NCBI GenBank assembly: GCA_034696485.1
Contig: JAQIWT010000022.1
Coordinates: forward strand, 1-58,645
Origin: Isohypsibius dastychi
Taxonomy: Eukaryota; Tardigrada; Eutardigrada; Parachela; Isohypsibiidae
DNA: 58,645 nucleotides
Direction of reading: 5' to 3'
Position 1 is the stretch's first letter. The number at the start of each line of letters is the position of its first letter. A program made the position numbers and the translations under genes. Positions 1 to 10,952 of this stretch are shown here, one piece after another. The notes beneath the pieces are model-generated. The model saw only the letters and a program-made list of their open reading frames with translations, searched no databases and was not told the DNA's origin.

Positions 1-33
1 CCCCCCCCCCCCCCGGGGGGGGGGGGGGGGGGG
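1..33. other. poly-C/poly-G run, probable contig-edge artefact
   Basis: Fourteen C are followed directly by nineteen G at the very start of the window. This is not seen elsewhere in the window in this joined form and resembles a sequencing or assembly end artefact. It matters because the first recognised gene, CFAP52, lacks its N-terminal part just downstream. Confidence 0.6.
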
Positions 34-721
34 ACAAAAAAGTGAACCGAAAGTGAAATGAGCAATTCACCCGTTTTTTGGCTGCACCTATTCCGATTTC
101 CGTATGGTGATTCTGCAGATTTCGCGAGGTGGTTCTGAGAATGTGGTGATCCCAAATTCCTTGATGCTCTCGCGATGAAGTTCGAACGAAAATTCGAACT
201 TCCCCGTGGCATTCCGAACATTCTTGCTGCCGTACTGACAGGCCTCCCATCCTCAAAAATTGATCTCAGGGCTTATTCCATCAAAATATCCAAATGAAAG
301 AAGCTACGATGTGATTGCGAAAGAAATGAACAGGAGAGAAAGCTTAAGCAGAAAGCTAGAATGGCAGCAACATCGCCCAGTCAAGCCAGAACATTTGATT
401 GTCTAGCGCGTTCGTTTTTATGACCTATCCAATTGATTGGTGGTGCTGGTCAAATAAAACCAGTTAGGATGCTGGCCAGATTACGTGGAATCTTGTATAT
501 ACATATTGTATATGTTTTGTATATGTGTGTACATATAGATATGCACATATACACATATATACATACCGTATGTATGTCAATATATCAGGAAACAATCACA
601 TTTGGTTGGTTTTAAACGGGTGAGAGGCTTATACGCATGAAACTTCCTAGAGAATTTGCTCTAATTGATTGAGAATTTGCTTACGAAGTTCTACAAATGC
701 TTGTTTTTTTCGTTTTTTCAG
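34..721. other. no gene recognised; TA/CA microsatellite
   Basis: No convincing exon was found here, although the first quarter of CFAP52 would be expected. Positions about 495-578 hold a TATATACA/CATATA-rich simple repeat. The stretch before position 721 ends in a pyrimidine-rich tract and CAG that serve as the splice acceptor for the first visible CFAP52 exon. Confidence 0.5.
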
Positions 722-3700
722 TGTTATCATATACGACATGGCGTCTCAGGTATCGTAATGAAATCTCTTGGATACCTCAATCCTGGATGTATATTTAATT
801 GTAACTTTCAAGCGGCCCCTTTGTGGGCTACAAGTTCCAAGAACAGTTCAAGGCGTGACTACCAAATTTGTGGCTTTAAACCGCAGAGATGATGTTTATT
901 TGGCGATTGGCGAGTATGCTCATCCTACCGCCCGTCTCTTCCTGTATCAATAATTCTGCTTTAGTGGCATAATTCGAGTTTGGGAATTCCGCGCGAACGA
1001 GAACAGACTGGCTTTCCGAAACACCTGTCTTGGCTTGATTCACCGGCAAATAGAAACAGTGAAAGTAATGATTACCGCCCGTTTCCAAAACATATTGTAA
1101 TTTGAGTTGCTAGATAGACTCAGACGATCGCTATATTTTTATCGGCACCAGAAGCGGAGATGTGATACAAATTGAGCTCGATGTGACTGCGGGCATTATT
1201 CAACCGCGGATAGTTGACAGTGTTGGCCGCTACCTAAAGACGGATACCCAGCGCCAAAAGGAGTCGTCTTGGTATGGCAACGGTAAGCTGTTTTTTGGCA
1301 GTTTGTGCTGACTTTATAGCAGAGTTTTCACAGGCGTGACAGCTCTTTATTTGCCGAAGGAGCTGCAGGGTACCATGTTCATCGGTACTGGATCGGGATG
1401 GGTTTACGAAACCCGAATAAAAAACATCCCGGTGCATGATCCTATCAAAAGCCGCCACGGGGTCACGAGGAAAGAACCACGACCAAAAAACGTCTTTGAA
1501 CCAGTAAGGTAGTGTCTTAAATCTCCGACTGACCGTTCGGTAATTCAAGCATCTCGTGCACTTTCAGAAAGGCACAGCTTTTTGGGGAAATCACTTCAAT
1601 CGTCCCCTTGTCAGACAAAAAGGCAGTGAGTAGCAGTAATATGCAAAGGTGATCGTGCTCAGTGTCTACACTTACTCCTCTCAGATATACGTCTCCACCT
1701 CTGCATCGAGCATTCACAGATTCGACAGCAGTAACTGGGAGAACCATGAACTAGTCTTCACTGCCAACCATGGCGAGATTTCAGGCGTAACCTTTCCCCA
1801 GTTAGTTCTAAACATGAACTAGTGGAACATTCACTTCATCCATTGCTCTCCTGCATTAACAGCGATTTTTCCGGAGTGTTTGCCACAGCTGGCCAGGATT
1901 ACTTGCGTCTTTGGTCGGCCGTAGATGGCCATGAGATGTTGCGTCTGAATGTTGCGAATACAATGTGCACGGTCGTGGATTTCATGAAAGATGGACACAG
2001 CATTCTTTCTGGTACGTGCTCAAAATACGCCTGAAACGGCAACCTTCACCACATTTTCTTTTACGCAAAACCGTCACGAATAACAGTATCATATCATTAG
2101 GTAATTGCAACTGGCACTTCAGGTCTTCGTCTTGTTGAGTAGTATCGTCAGGCAATAGTATGTTTTACAAGCTGAACAGTCCAGTTCAGAAATTTTCGAG
2201 GGGAGTATGAGGGCTCGTCTGGAAAGGTTATGCCAAACCCCACACAACTTTTCCGCGCCAGCATGGAAAATATTGCCGTGGCAGGACGTAAAAGTAGTTA
2301 TCAAAGTAATGGCCCAAGACATCAGGCTGCAAATATACTGGTAGAAACCTCAGAACTTTCCGAAAGTTGCTGTGCAAATTATCGTGGTCCCTTCTGATTG
2401 TTTGGGCGCTAACCAGACTTCAAAAAAAATCACTTTCTGTCATGACCTCACTTTGAACCCATGACCATTTTCGTCATGAGTTCACTTGGTCATGAGTTCA
2501 CTTCCGATCATGACATCACCGGCGGGTAAATGTATCGTGTAATTTGTGACTTTCTGCTGACGTCGTTGCAAATTGTTACTTGTATTGTAACTTTTTCAAA
2601 AACAGCAAGTCACAAGAATCGCAACAAGGAAAGCGGGAAAAGGATCTCCGGGAAAAAAGAGCACGGCCAACCATCAGCGCTAACTTGTCAGTCAAAATTA
2701 AATTTGAAAACGAAAGAGAGGCCGCCGCTTAGGAGAAGATATGTAATCCCTCACGTGTCGTCGAAAAACTGGACTGGCGGTCTGGTCCGGGAAAGTAGAT
2801 ACTGCACGTTTTGTACCAAACTTGTGAACAGGTGAACCACGCGTGAGATTCACACGTTGACGGCAAAACACAGGAAGCCGGACAAACAGTGGAAAAAAGT
2901 CAAAATTTAAGAGTGATCCTGAGTAATTTTGGAACATAGGGATCCACTACGATGAATCGTGATCCACGAACAAACCAAGTCATTTTACTATGAATTCGAT
3001 TTCGAGAATCCGTGGCACAATCTTTTACAACTGGTACACATGTATACCATTGTCTTTCAGGTTTCCTTCAGTGAACCTTGGTTCACCAGTTCACACTGGT
3101 TCATCACAGTTTACGAAAGTACACAGATATATATCATTGTATTCCCGGTGCACCCGGTGAACAATGGTTCACAAGTTAACACTGGTTCACCACGGTTCAC
3201 AAAGGTTCACAGGTATTTTGTCGCCTTCTAGGTTCACCCGGTGAACAATGGTTCACAAGTTAACACTGGTTCATCACGGTTCACAAAGGTTCGCATGTGT
3301 TTTGTCGCCTTCTAGGTTCACCTGGTGAACAATGGTTCACAAGTTAACACTGGTTCACCACGGTTCACAAAGGTTCACAAAGGCTGTCAATGGTGAACCA
3401 CTGTTAACTGGTGAACGGTGGCCCTTCAAATATCTAGAACCATTGTGAACTGTTGTGAACCACTGTTAACTGGTGAACTGTGAATAACTTTGATGAAAGG
3501 TGGTCCCTAAACAAACTGGTGAACCATTGTGAACTGTCGTGAACCACTGTTGAGTGGTGAACTGTGAGTAACTTTGGTGAACGGTGGCCCCTAAACAAAC
3601 TGGTGAACCATTGTGAACTGGTGAACTGTGAATAACTTTGGTGAACAGTGGCCCCTAAATTAACTGGTGAACCATTGTGTACTGTCGTGAACCGCTGTTA

Positions 3701-4970
3701 ACTGGTAAATGGCGAGTCAACGAGATGTAAGGTGTGCTGATTTGTGGCATCTGGGTACAAACTATGTGTATCCACAAGTTCACAAAGCTTGGTACACACT
3801 GTGCTGCTTCTGTAGTTGCACGGGATGATTTTTTAGCTAGGGCCTTTGCACAGCCAGCTCGGCAATAACAGTTCTGATCACACTTAAAACCACTTTTAAA
3901 AAAACTGGACGTCCACGTAATTCTGCAGAAGTCTAAAATTTTCTTGGCTTTTTCCTGCTTCAGTTAATAATCCGCTCTTAACCCGGTCGACACAGGGTGA
4001 ATCGGTATTAAATGAGTGCTTGCTCATGGCCAAGATGCTCAAACATCGCACTTCCATTCAAAACGAATATATTTCTTGCAGCATGGAGCGATGGTCGTAT
4101 AAGAGCCTTCAGCCCCGAGACTGGGAAACTGATTTATGAAATTGTTGATGCTCATCCCAAATCAGTTACCGCAATGGCAACAACATCGGACTGTACACGA
4201 ATAGTGAGCGGTGGAAAAGAAGGCCAAGTTAAAGTCTGGCTTTTGAGCCCATCGTAAGTGGCAAAAAAACCCGATTTCGGAAACTTGCATGACTTTGAAG
4301 CCTTCGTAGTAGTGGCCACAAGATGTTAAACTCCATGCACGACCACAAAGGGCTTGTCTCCTGCATACGCACCAACCACGACAGCTCAAAATGTGTCAGC
4401 TCAAGCGAGGACGGAACATGTGTCATCTGGGATCTCGAGTACGTGACGCATGCACATGCGCGTTTATTACCCACTCATCTGATGTTCCGCTACTCTAGAA
4501 AATACACTCGCTTTCAAATGGTGTTCGCCAACACTCTTTTCAAATGCGTCGTTTTTCATCCTATTGGATGTCAAATACTGACATCCGGAACAGACCGGAA
4601 AATTGGTTATTGGGAAGCATTCAATGGCCAACTATGCCGGCACATATATGGCTCAGAAGACGGAGCAATAAATGCTCTCGACATCACGGACGATGGCAAA
4701 TACTTTGTCACAGGCGGAGATGAGCGTATCGTGAAGGTACATATTCAAAAAAATTCGCAGGAGCACTGTGATATCTTTTGTGTCGAACAGATTTGGAGAT
4801 ATCAAGACGGACGCCTGGTAGCAGTGGGATCAGGGCATAGTGGAACCATAACGGATCTGAGGATATCACCGGACAAAAAGACGCTCTGTTCAGTTAGCAT
4901 CGACGGCGCCATACTACAGTGGGATCTTGGGTCACTTTTCGCTCAAGAATCAGCTAACATCCCGAAATGA
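722..4970 (+). CDS. CFAP52: CFAP52 (WDR16), WD40 doublet-microtubule inner protein; 5' part missing
   Basis: CFAP52 is a WD40 protein that lies inside the B-tubule of axonemal doublets and stabilises it. Recognised stretches include VIIYDMASQ (722-749), the exon 813-913 ending AIGD/GIIRVWEF, YIFIGTRSGDVIQ (about 1130), FATAGQDYLRLW (about 1880), AWSDGRIRAFSPETGKLIY (4082 on), SCIRTNHDSSKCVSSSEDGT, and LTSGTDRKIGYWEAFNGQ near 4600. All align with the animal protein in order. Short GT-AG introns (for example 750-812, 914-964, 1283-1333) join them in frame; one intron, 2012-4081, is 2.07 kb. The stop TGA is at 4968-4970 and an AATAAA lies at 5148. Roughly the first 150 residues were not found upstream, so the gene is either cut by the contig edge or misassembled. 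The family assignment is firm; exact exon edges are by eye. Confidence 0.93.
2012..4081 (+). other. 2.07-kb intron of CFAP52
   Basis: The donor GTACGT follows ...HSILS plus one base, and the acceptor TTGCAG precedes the codons for AWSDGR, restoring the WD40 frame seen in CFAP52 orthologues. This intron is more than thirty times longer than its neighbours and carries the GGTTCAC-rich array. Confidence 0.85.
3050..3720. repeat. inverted GGTTCAC/GTGAACC minisatellite array
   Basis: About three copies of an 84-bp unit containing GGTGAACAATGGTTCACA and ending TTTTGTCGCCTTCTA run from about 3148 to 3395. They are followed by about three copies of a unit rich in GGTGAACCATTGTGAACTG to about 3720. 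The second set is broadly the reverse complement of the first, so the whole forms a large imperfect inverted repeat around 3393. The heptamer GGTTCAC or its complement recurs dozens of times. Confidence 0.85.
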
Positions 4971-5147
4971 AAACTAAAAACTTATCCATCCTCATATTTT
5001 TGCTATTCCTTTATGCATATGCCGCATTCATTATGATCTATCACAATGACTTCTTGGTTTCCATAGATAATTCTTCTCTTTAAGGCACCGAGAGTGTATG
5101 CTGTTTCTTGTTTTTCAAGCAATATAACACAGTTGTACTAATGTTGA

Positions 5148-5153
5148 AATAAA
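5148..5153 (+). terminator. AATAAA poly(A) signal candidate after CFAP52
   Basis: AATAAA lies about 180 bases past the CFAP52 stop and just before the next predicted start at 5168. Assignment is by position only. Confidence 0.4.
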
Positions 5154-5167
5154 TTACAATGACAACA

Positions 5168-7457
5168 TGGCTGGAGCAAGCGGCCCACAGCCGGGTTTGC
5201 CAAATGCAGCACCCAAAGATGCAGAAAATGGATGCTGGAATATGAGATCTTTTTTGCCACGTTTTAGTCGTAAGAAGTCGTTTACATCAGTTGATGGCAG
5301 TATATGATGTATGCACTCACAGAACTTCGACGTGCATTAATTAAAACAAACACACCAAGTGAGCATATAACCTGAGTTCGCTGAGAGGTATGCTAGCGAA
5401 GGGTTGACACGCTTTCTCGCGTTTAGCATCTGGCGTGAAAGTGCCGGCTTCCAGTAGTGACAACACCAAAAGCCTAGAGATTCCAACTCCTCCTCCACCG
5501 ATGAATCCAAAAAGTGAGCAGTCACGTCTGTTTCAGATTGGACTGAAACGTTTTCGCTAGGTATTCTCCATGCAATGCCCACAATGACATCCGAAAAATC
5601 ATAAAGCGAAAAGCGTCAAATGTGATCTATGGTTGACGGGGTTGCCAAGTAGCAAGAAAGCAACTAGGCTTGTTTTGACTTGTTTTGACTGAACTCCACA
5701 GGTATCAACTTTCAGTACTATATTCGCTCTTCAAAATGCCGTATGCTGGCCCGTGTAAACTCACCGGCCGTCCTAAATCCACAGCTAAAAAACGGACCAA
5801 GACTGCGTCACCGTTTCGGTTATTACCTCCCGCTTCGTTACCAAATATGTCAGTGACTGACATCATACTCAAAATGGACCCCAGGCAGCATCCATTGCAG
5901 ACCAGCCTTCCGTCGAAACGTTGCACATCGAAAATGACAGATATCGGTCAGATAGAGTATCAGCAAGATATTCAGAGAAACAGAGAATATATGCTGAGTA
6001 AAGTAAAAGGCCTGGAAGGCTTCGTGTAATCCAATCACAGTGCCCAACTCTGGTTTTGCGATTTTCATGACATTTTTTACAGACGCAAACCAACGGGGAC
6101 AGAAGATAGCATAACTCGCGCTACAAGACTGATTGAGGCGGAGAGAATGACAGGTGAAGTGGAAGAAGCTTTGAAATCAGTTAAAGACGGCTTTGCGGCG
6201 GAGATGGAGCGCTGCATGAAGCGCAAAAATGATTCGGGAAGAAAGAATCTGGCCCTCGTCGAAGCCATGTACAACTTTTCGGAATTTTTAATGGTGCTAG
6301 CAAGCACTTCTTTGTCAACAAAGCTACGTTCTCTCATATGAAATGTTCTCTAGATAAGTGAGCGCTGGACAGAGCATAACAACATTCAAGCACTCAAACA
6401 AGAAAAGCTGACCGAAGATCTGTTGCAAAAACAAGAAGAGTGCGACTTTTGATCCGATTACTCGCACTGAGACTCGAACACCCAGGCATCCGCATTTCAG
6501 GCTGACGCATGAACTGGGATTAACAAGGCAATTGCAGGAGAAGTTACAAAAAGAATGTCATGCCAGAGCGTCGTATGAGAAAATTATCGAAGAGATTTTA
6601 TCGCAGTTTTCTGGCGTAAGACGTGCGTAGCCAACACAACATCATATTATAATGTGGGATATTTTCATTGATTAGAATGATTGCAGTACAATGGGCTTGA
6701 GCATTTTGTCAGTGATATGGAAAGACAAATCGCAATAATCCAATGTGCCGAAAGTATACAGCAAGAAATGGATATTGCTCACAAGAAAGCTGAGCAGTTT
6801 CAAACGCGGTTACAGACGGTACGACAAACCATCGTGGCTCAGGTCACGCCCCACCAACTGACTCAACTTTCTGTTTTCAGGCTGTAGAAATCAGGCTTGC
6901 ACCCATCGCCAAAAAGACTGAACAAATCGATGAAATCGTCGGAGAGCTTCAGAAGGAAATAGAAATGAACCAGAACCTGGCTGCAGCTGAACTGGCCAGC
7001 CAACAAGCGGATGTCAACGAATTTGTAGGGCAAAGAAGGTATGCCATCCTGCTTCAGAAGAACCATGAAACCTGACTCATCAAATCACTCCAGGCTTTTA
7101 TACGATGTATATCAACAAAGCTGTGACGTGATCAAACAGGAGCCTGCTGAGTCCAAGATACAACAAGAGGCGCAAATCCTACAGGTTTCTCTGATTTTAA
7201 CCTGATATATTAAAAACATCCCATGGCTGAACTCTGGTTTTTTGCAGATAGAGAAGGTTCTAATGGATGCGCATATTGTACGCACGGCCATAAGGCACGT
7301 TTTTGGGAGCACTGATTTAAACACGAGATCTCAACCTGCAAAAGAGCAGCTTGACGAGGTCGGCCCCATTATTGGATCGGGATATTTTACACAAATTCCG
7401 TATAAAGTTCAAATACAACCATTACCGTTTTATGATATCAAATCAAAAATAAAATGA
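5168..7457 (+). CDS. coiled-coil protein, multi-exon, unknown
   Basis: I do not recognise this gene. A start ATG at 5168 (MAGASGPQPG...) or at 5736 (MPYAGPCKLTG...) could begin it. Consistent exons are 5700-6026, about 6083-6340 (helix-rich, VEEALKSVKDGFAAEMERCM), about 6530-6620, 6685-6820, 6882-7040, 7094-7185 and 7246-7455, ending PFYDIKSKIK and TGA. Many short introns separate them. The protein is mostly charged and heptad-like (for example EQIDEIVGELQKEIEMNQN) with a basic proline-containing N-terminus. It lies between CFAP52 and a tektin, in convergent orientation to the tektin, so a flagellar role is a fair guess but is not shown. The exon chain is approximate. Confidence 0.6.
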
Positions 7458-7995
7458 CACCGATGTTCAAGCTTGTGCAGAACAAAGGCTCCAAACAGGC
7501 TATGCAGTGGAATCACAGAGAGCAGGACATGATTCGCATATTGCAAAACACTCCGCGGCTACTTCATTATCGCATCTCAGAGATTGGTTTTCTTCACGCT
7601 GATGTGAAGCGATTGCATTATGTTAGCATTAAACGGGTGACGTCACATTTTCTACCACAACCATCGATTTATCATTTGGTCATGGCTTTCGGAAAGAGTG
7701 TCGTGTATGTGTATACCAGTAACACTTTCTTTCGTCTTGCATGTAGTTGTTGTTCAAGGGTGGCAACGATCATGATTGCCATTTCTGAAAGTCTTAGCAT
7801 TCGTTAATTTTGCAATCTTTGTAGATACTTTTGGATGACAAAGAAGAACATGCAATACTGAGTTTGTTATGCCAGATTCTAAAGATTTCACGTGAGCAAT
7901 GTAAACTTCGAAAAAAACTCCGTAAAACAGAAAGCCGGTTCCTGTCCTGTTCGGACGACATGAGTTCAGATGCAGATACCAAGTTTCGCGAAGGA

Positions 7996-9967
7996 TCAGT
8001 TTGTCAGGCATGGGCGGAAAGACACTGGAAACGCGTCACGTACGGCCAGACATCTTTCGCGATCGCGATGGATAGCATCACTGGTGGATTTAATTTCGTG
8101 TTCCAGAGATGTCCTTGTATAATTTAGATTGTTAATCGAGATTTCGACATCTTTAAGCTGCTTTTGCAGACGGTCGATAGCAGCGTGTATCTCGTTGAGT
8201 TCTTCTCTGAGCCTGAAATCACAAACGTCGATCTATAGCTCGGAAGTCAGTTACCTCAGAGAACTTGCCCTTGATGTGCAGTGTCGTGGCAGTTTTCGAC
8301 TCCAGCTCTGTTTGAACGCCACTGCAGTCGGGTTTGTGCAAGTTTCAGGGGCTTGATCTTTTCCTCTATATTCCGCTTCAGTAGGTCAGAATCGCGCATC
8401 AGGTCACACAGCTCTTGAGTCAGCTAATATTTCAAGCGGTCAAAGAACATTCAAAATTGAAGCGGTTACGTGCAGTCACTGTACAATTGTGTATCGATGA
8501 TGGAGCTGTCGGCTGTAATCTTCCATCTGACAAATCTTCGCTCGAAGAACTTCGTTCACTTTTGACCATTGCTGCCAGAGATCATGCATAGTTCTCTTGA
8601 GAAGCTGGTCCGCATCCTGTCTCAAGCGGCTTGATTCGGCTCTAGTTGCCTGTGATCGCAGAATCAAACCATTTGACGCTTGTGCCCAGCTTTCTGGAGT
8701 CGAGACGCTATGAAAAAAATCAAAATTATTAATAAAAAATTATTAAATTATCAAAATTAATTATCATATCGTGAATGTCATCCAAATATATTCATTATTT
8801 GCCAGAATCTTGCATACTCACGTATTTTCAAACACTTCCACGCCGGGAAAAGCTCGAACTTCGGGGGAGGTGTGGTTAAATCCGTATGATCTGTGGTCAA
8901 TGTTAAGGGCTGTGTGCTTGTTCGAGCTATCTCGATACAAGTCGTCCAGCAAGACTCGGTTTCGTCTAGAGAATGATGGATGACTCGAAATTTACTCATG
9001 CAAATTGTGTGCACTCGTACCCGTTTTGAGCAAGCAGCTGCGAAACCATCGTGCGGAAAGCTTCTCGGGCGTTATTGATCATTTCTTGCTCCTGAGTAAT
9101 TTTCGCGAAATTGCTTGATACGTATTGGCATTCATGTGATGCTTACCCTGCCGAGTTCGAAATCCACGCTGTCCAGATACATCACAGCATTATCGCTCTT
9201 CTTCAATCTTCGAACGCCTGTGTTATCTAGAGAGATTCTGAGTGGACCATCAAGTTCCTGAATTTCTCGCTCCATTCTTTGCCTGATCAAGTCGATATCC
9301 CTCATTTCTTGTTCTAGCATCTCGGTTTCCGAAACAACTTCCCTCCGCCAGTAGTTGACATCGTTGACACGTTCACCGAGCTTCTGCTTGACCGAACTTT
9401 CTTTATTGGTAATCAGCTGATCTTAAACGTTTCGTTATGTATCTTATGGACTCTATTCCGCAAACGCTTCTTACTTTCTTCCTGGCACATTTTGAGCGTG
9501 TTTCTCTTCAGCTCAATCGGATCATCTCTGAGAGCATCAACTAGGTTCACACGGTACGGGTCTCTCAGTGTCCACTCAGGTACTGTTGCATCTTGCTTCA
9601 CAACCATCAAGTTTTCCACGTTTTTCATGTCGCTCGGGATGGTCGTAGTTACTGGAGGGAGCCTGCCTTGATTCAGGTTGTCCAGATCAAATCGAAGGCG
9701 ATCAGGCATGGGAAAGTCTCGTAGGTTAGCCGTGTTTAACATGGAGGCTGTCGACCAGTGTGGTTTGTACGTCCATGATCGAGGAAATACTGTCTGGAGC
9801 GGCGATAGTGGACCTCGATTATAGGCCAGTTGATATTCCGTAGTGTGCGGAAATATCCCAGACTGCGTGAGAGGCCCAAACGTGCCATAATTAATTTGAT
9901 CAGACCAGCGCGTTGGAGTGATGTTGTCCCTTCCTTGGATCAATGATGTGTCTCTGTGATGAAACAT
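7996..9967 (-). CDS. TEKT: tektin (tektin-3/4-like)
   Basis: Tektins are coiled-coil filaments inside the A-tubule of axonemal doublets. On the minus strand six or more exons read as a complete tektin: a proline-rich N-terminal extension of about 120 residues (9452-9967), KQKLGERVNDVNYWRREV (9147-9416), EQEMINNAREAFRTMVSQLL (9021-9091), NRVLLDDLYRDSSNKHTALN (8822-8965), VSTPESWAQASNGLILRSQA (to 8707), and LAQTRLQWRSNRAGVENCHD (about 8270-8430). Each aligns in order with animal tektins. The hallmark RPNVELCRD nonapeptide is here NRAGVENCHD, clearly diverged. Introns include a 35-nt one (9417-9451) and a GC-AG one (8213-8268). The stop is at 7996-7998. N-terminal length suits tektin-3 or -4; the exact paralogue is uncertain. 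Confidence 0.92.
8213..8268 (-). other. GC-AG intron in tektin
   Basis: On the minus strand the donor reads GG|GCAAGT and the acceptor TTTCAG|G. Splicing gives CHDTAHQGLREELNEI, which aligns gap-free with the tektin segment after the signature. Without it the frame ends in TGA within a few codons. Confidence 0.75.
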
Positions 9968-10099
9968 CCATGTTGCAGCACCAACTGATGTTACGAGACA
10001 CTAAATCACCTGTTCACGCATGTATTGGCACACTCCGGCACGGAAACGCGCCCACATCCATTGTTTCGCTTACAGTTATTGAACGCTGATTGATAATTT

Positions 10100-10575
10100 C
10101 CGTTCATTGCAGAGACCGTTCAAGAGGAGATTAATGCAGATTATGGGTAGCAGGTGCTATCGGGAGGCGTGAACCTCTGCGATTAGAAGGAAAGACGTCA
10201 TACAGTTTCGATTTCAACTGCATATTTGTTCTTAACCCTCGAAGCATCTGAAGTTCTCGTAGCAACCTGATAACTTTGGTCATGGTCTGGCCCTGATTCT
10301 ATGACACTGATTGAAGCGAAAAGTTGGCGAAATCCATGTGGTGCCCTACAAGCCGCCAGGATACTTTGGAGTCCATGGCAGGCCCGCTTTTGAGTTCTAC
10401 ATTGTTTGACAAATCAGCAATGCCGACTGGACTAAGCTTTCATTCAAAACACATTTCGATTTCAGCAATAGGCTTGGCAAGATATTGCAGAAGCACTTTA
10501 CTTCTACTTTCAGACAGCAACCACTGCGCTGACGATACATTAACAAAACTCGACGAATGTCAGAATATTTGAGAC
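10100..10575 (+). CDS. possible small gene, SAXO/MIP-like motifs (weak)
   Basis: Two short open stretches look protein-like: REPLRLEGKTSYSFDF (about 10167-10215) and VGEIHVVPYKPPGYFGVHG (about 10322-10400), with possible splice sites around them. A third stretch near 10478-10550 could follow. The G-x-TSY-x-x-DF pattern resembles short repeats in microtubule-binding SAXO and inner proteins, but this is only a resemblance. No clean start-to-stop model was found. Confidence 0.25.
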
Positions 10576-10952
10576 GTTAGTAACATGGGTGACCAATCAG
10601 AAGGAACAAATGGAATTACGTTAAGACAAAGCTCAATTTAAATGGCGGGCTCACTGGAACGTTCAGTTGTGAGATCAACAAGTGTAAACGGCCGGGTTTG
10701 TTCGGTACAGACTAACAAAGAGCACATACTCATACGATGTGTCAACCGTAAGGTACATAGTAAGACTGACAACCATACGAATACTGAAACTTATTAAACT
10801 GACGTGGCATGGTTGAACCTTTTGGCTCGTCACCCAATACCAATGCTCGTGGACGCGATGAGATCATCAATAGGACGTTGAGAAACTGGCTTGAAACCTT
10901 TGAAACCGGCTAACAACCGTGTGCTGCTGCAACAGATTTGTGAAGTGGTTGG
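10576..10952. other. intergenic, nothing recognised
   Basis: No exon, repeat or RNA gene could be supported between the weak small gene and the 3' end of the RING-H2 gene on the minus strand. Confidence 0.5.

Noticed and set aside
9413-9452. Apparent frameshift or pseudogene break in the tektin
   Set aside because: A 35-nt intron with GT (GTCCATAAG) and AG (GATCAG) restores the frame and gives the normal spacing between conserved tektin residues.
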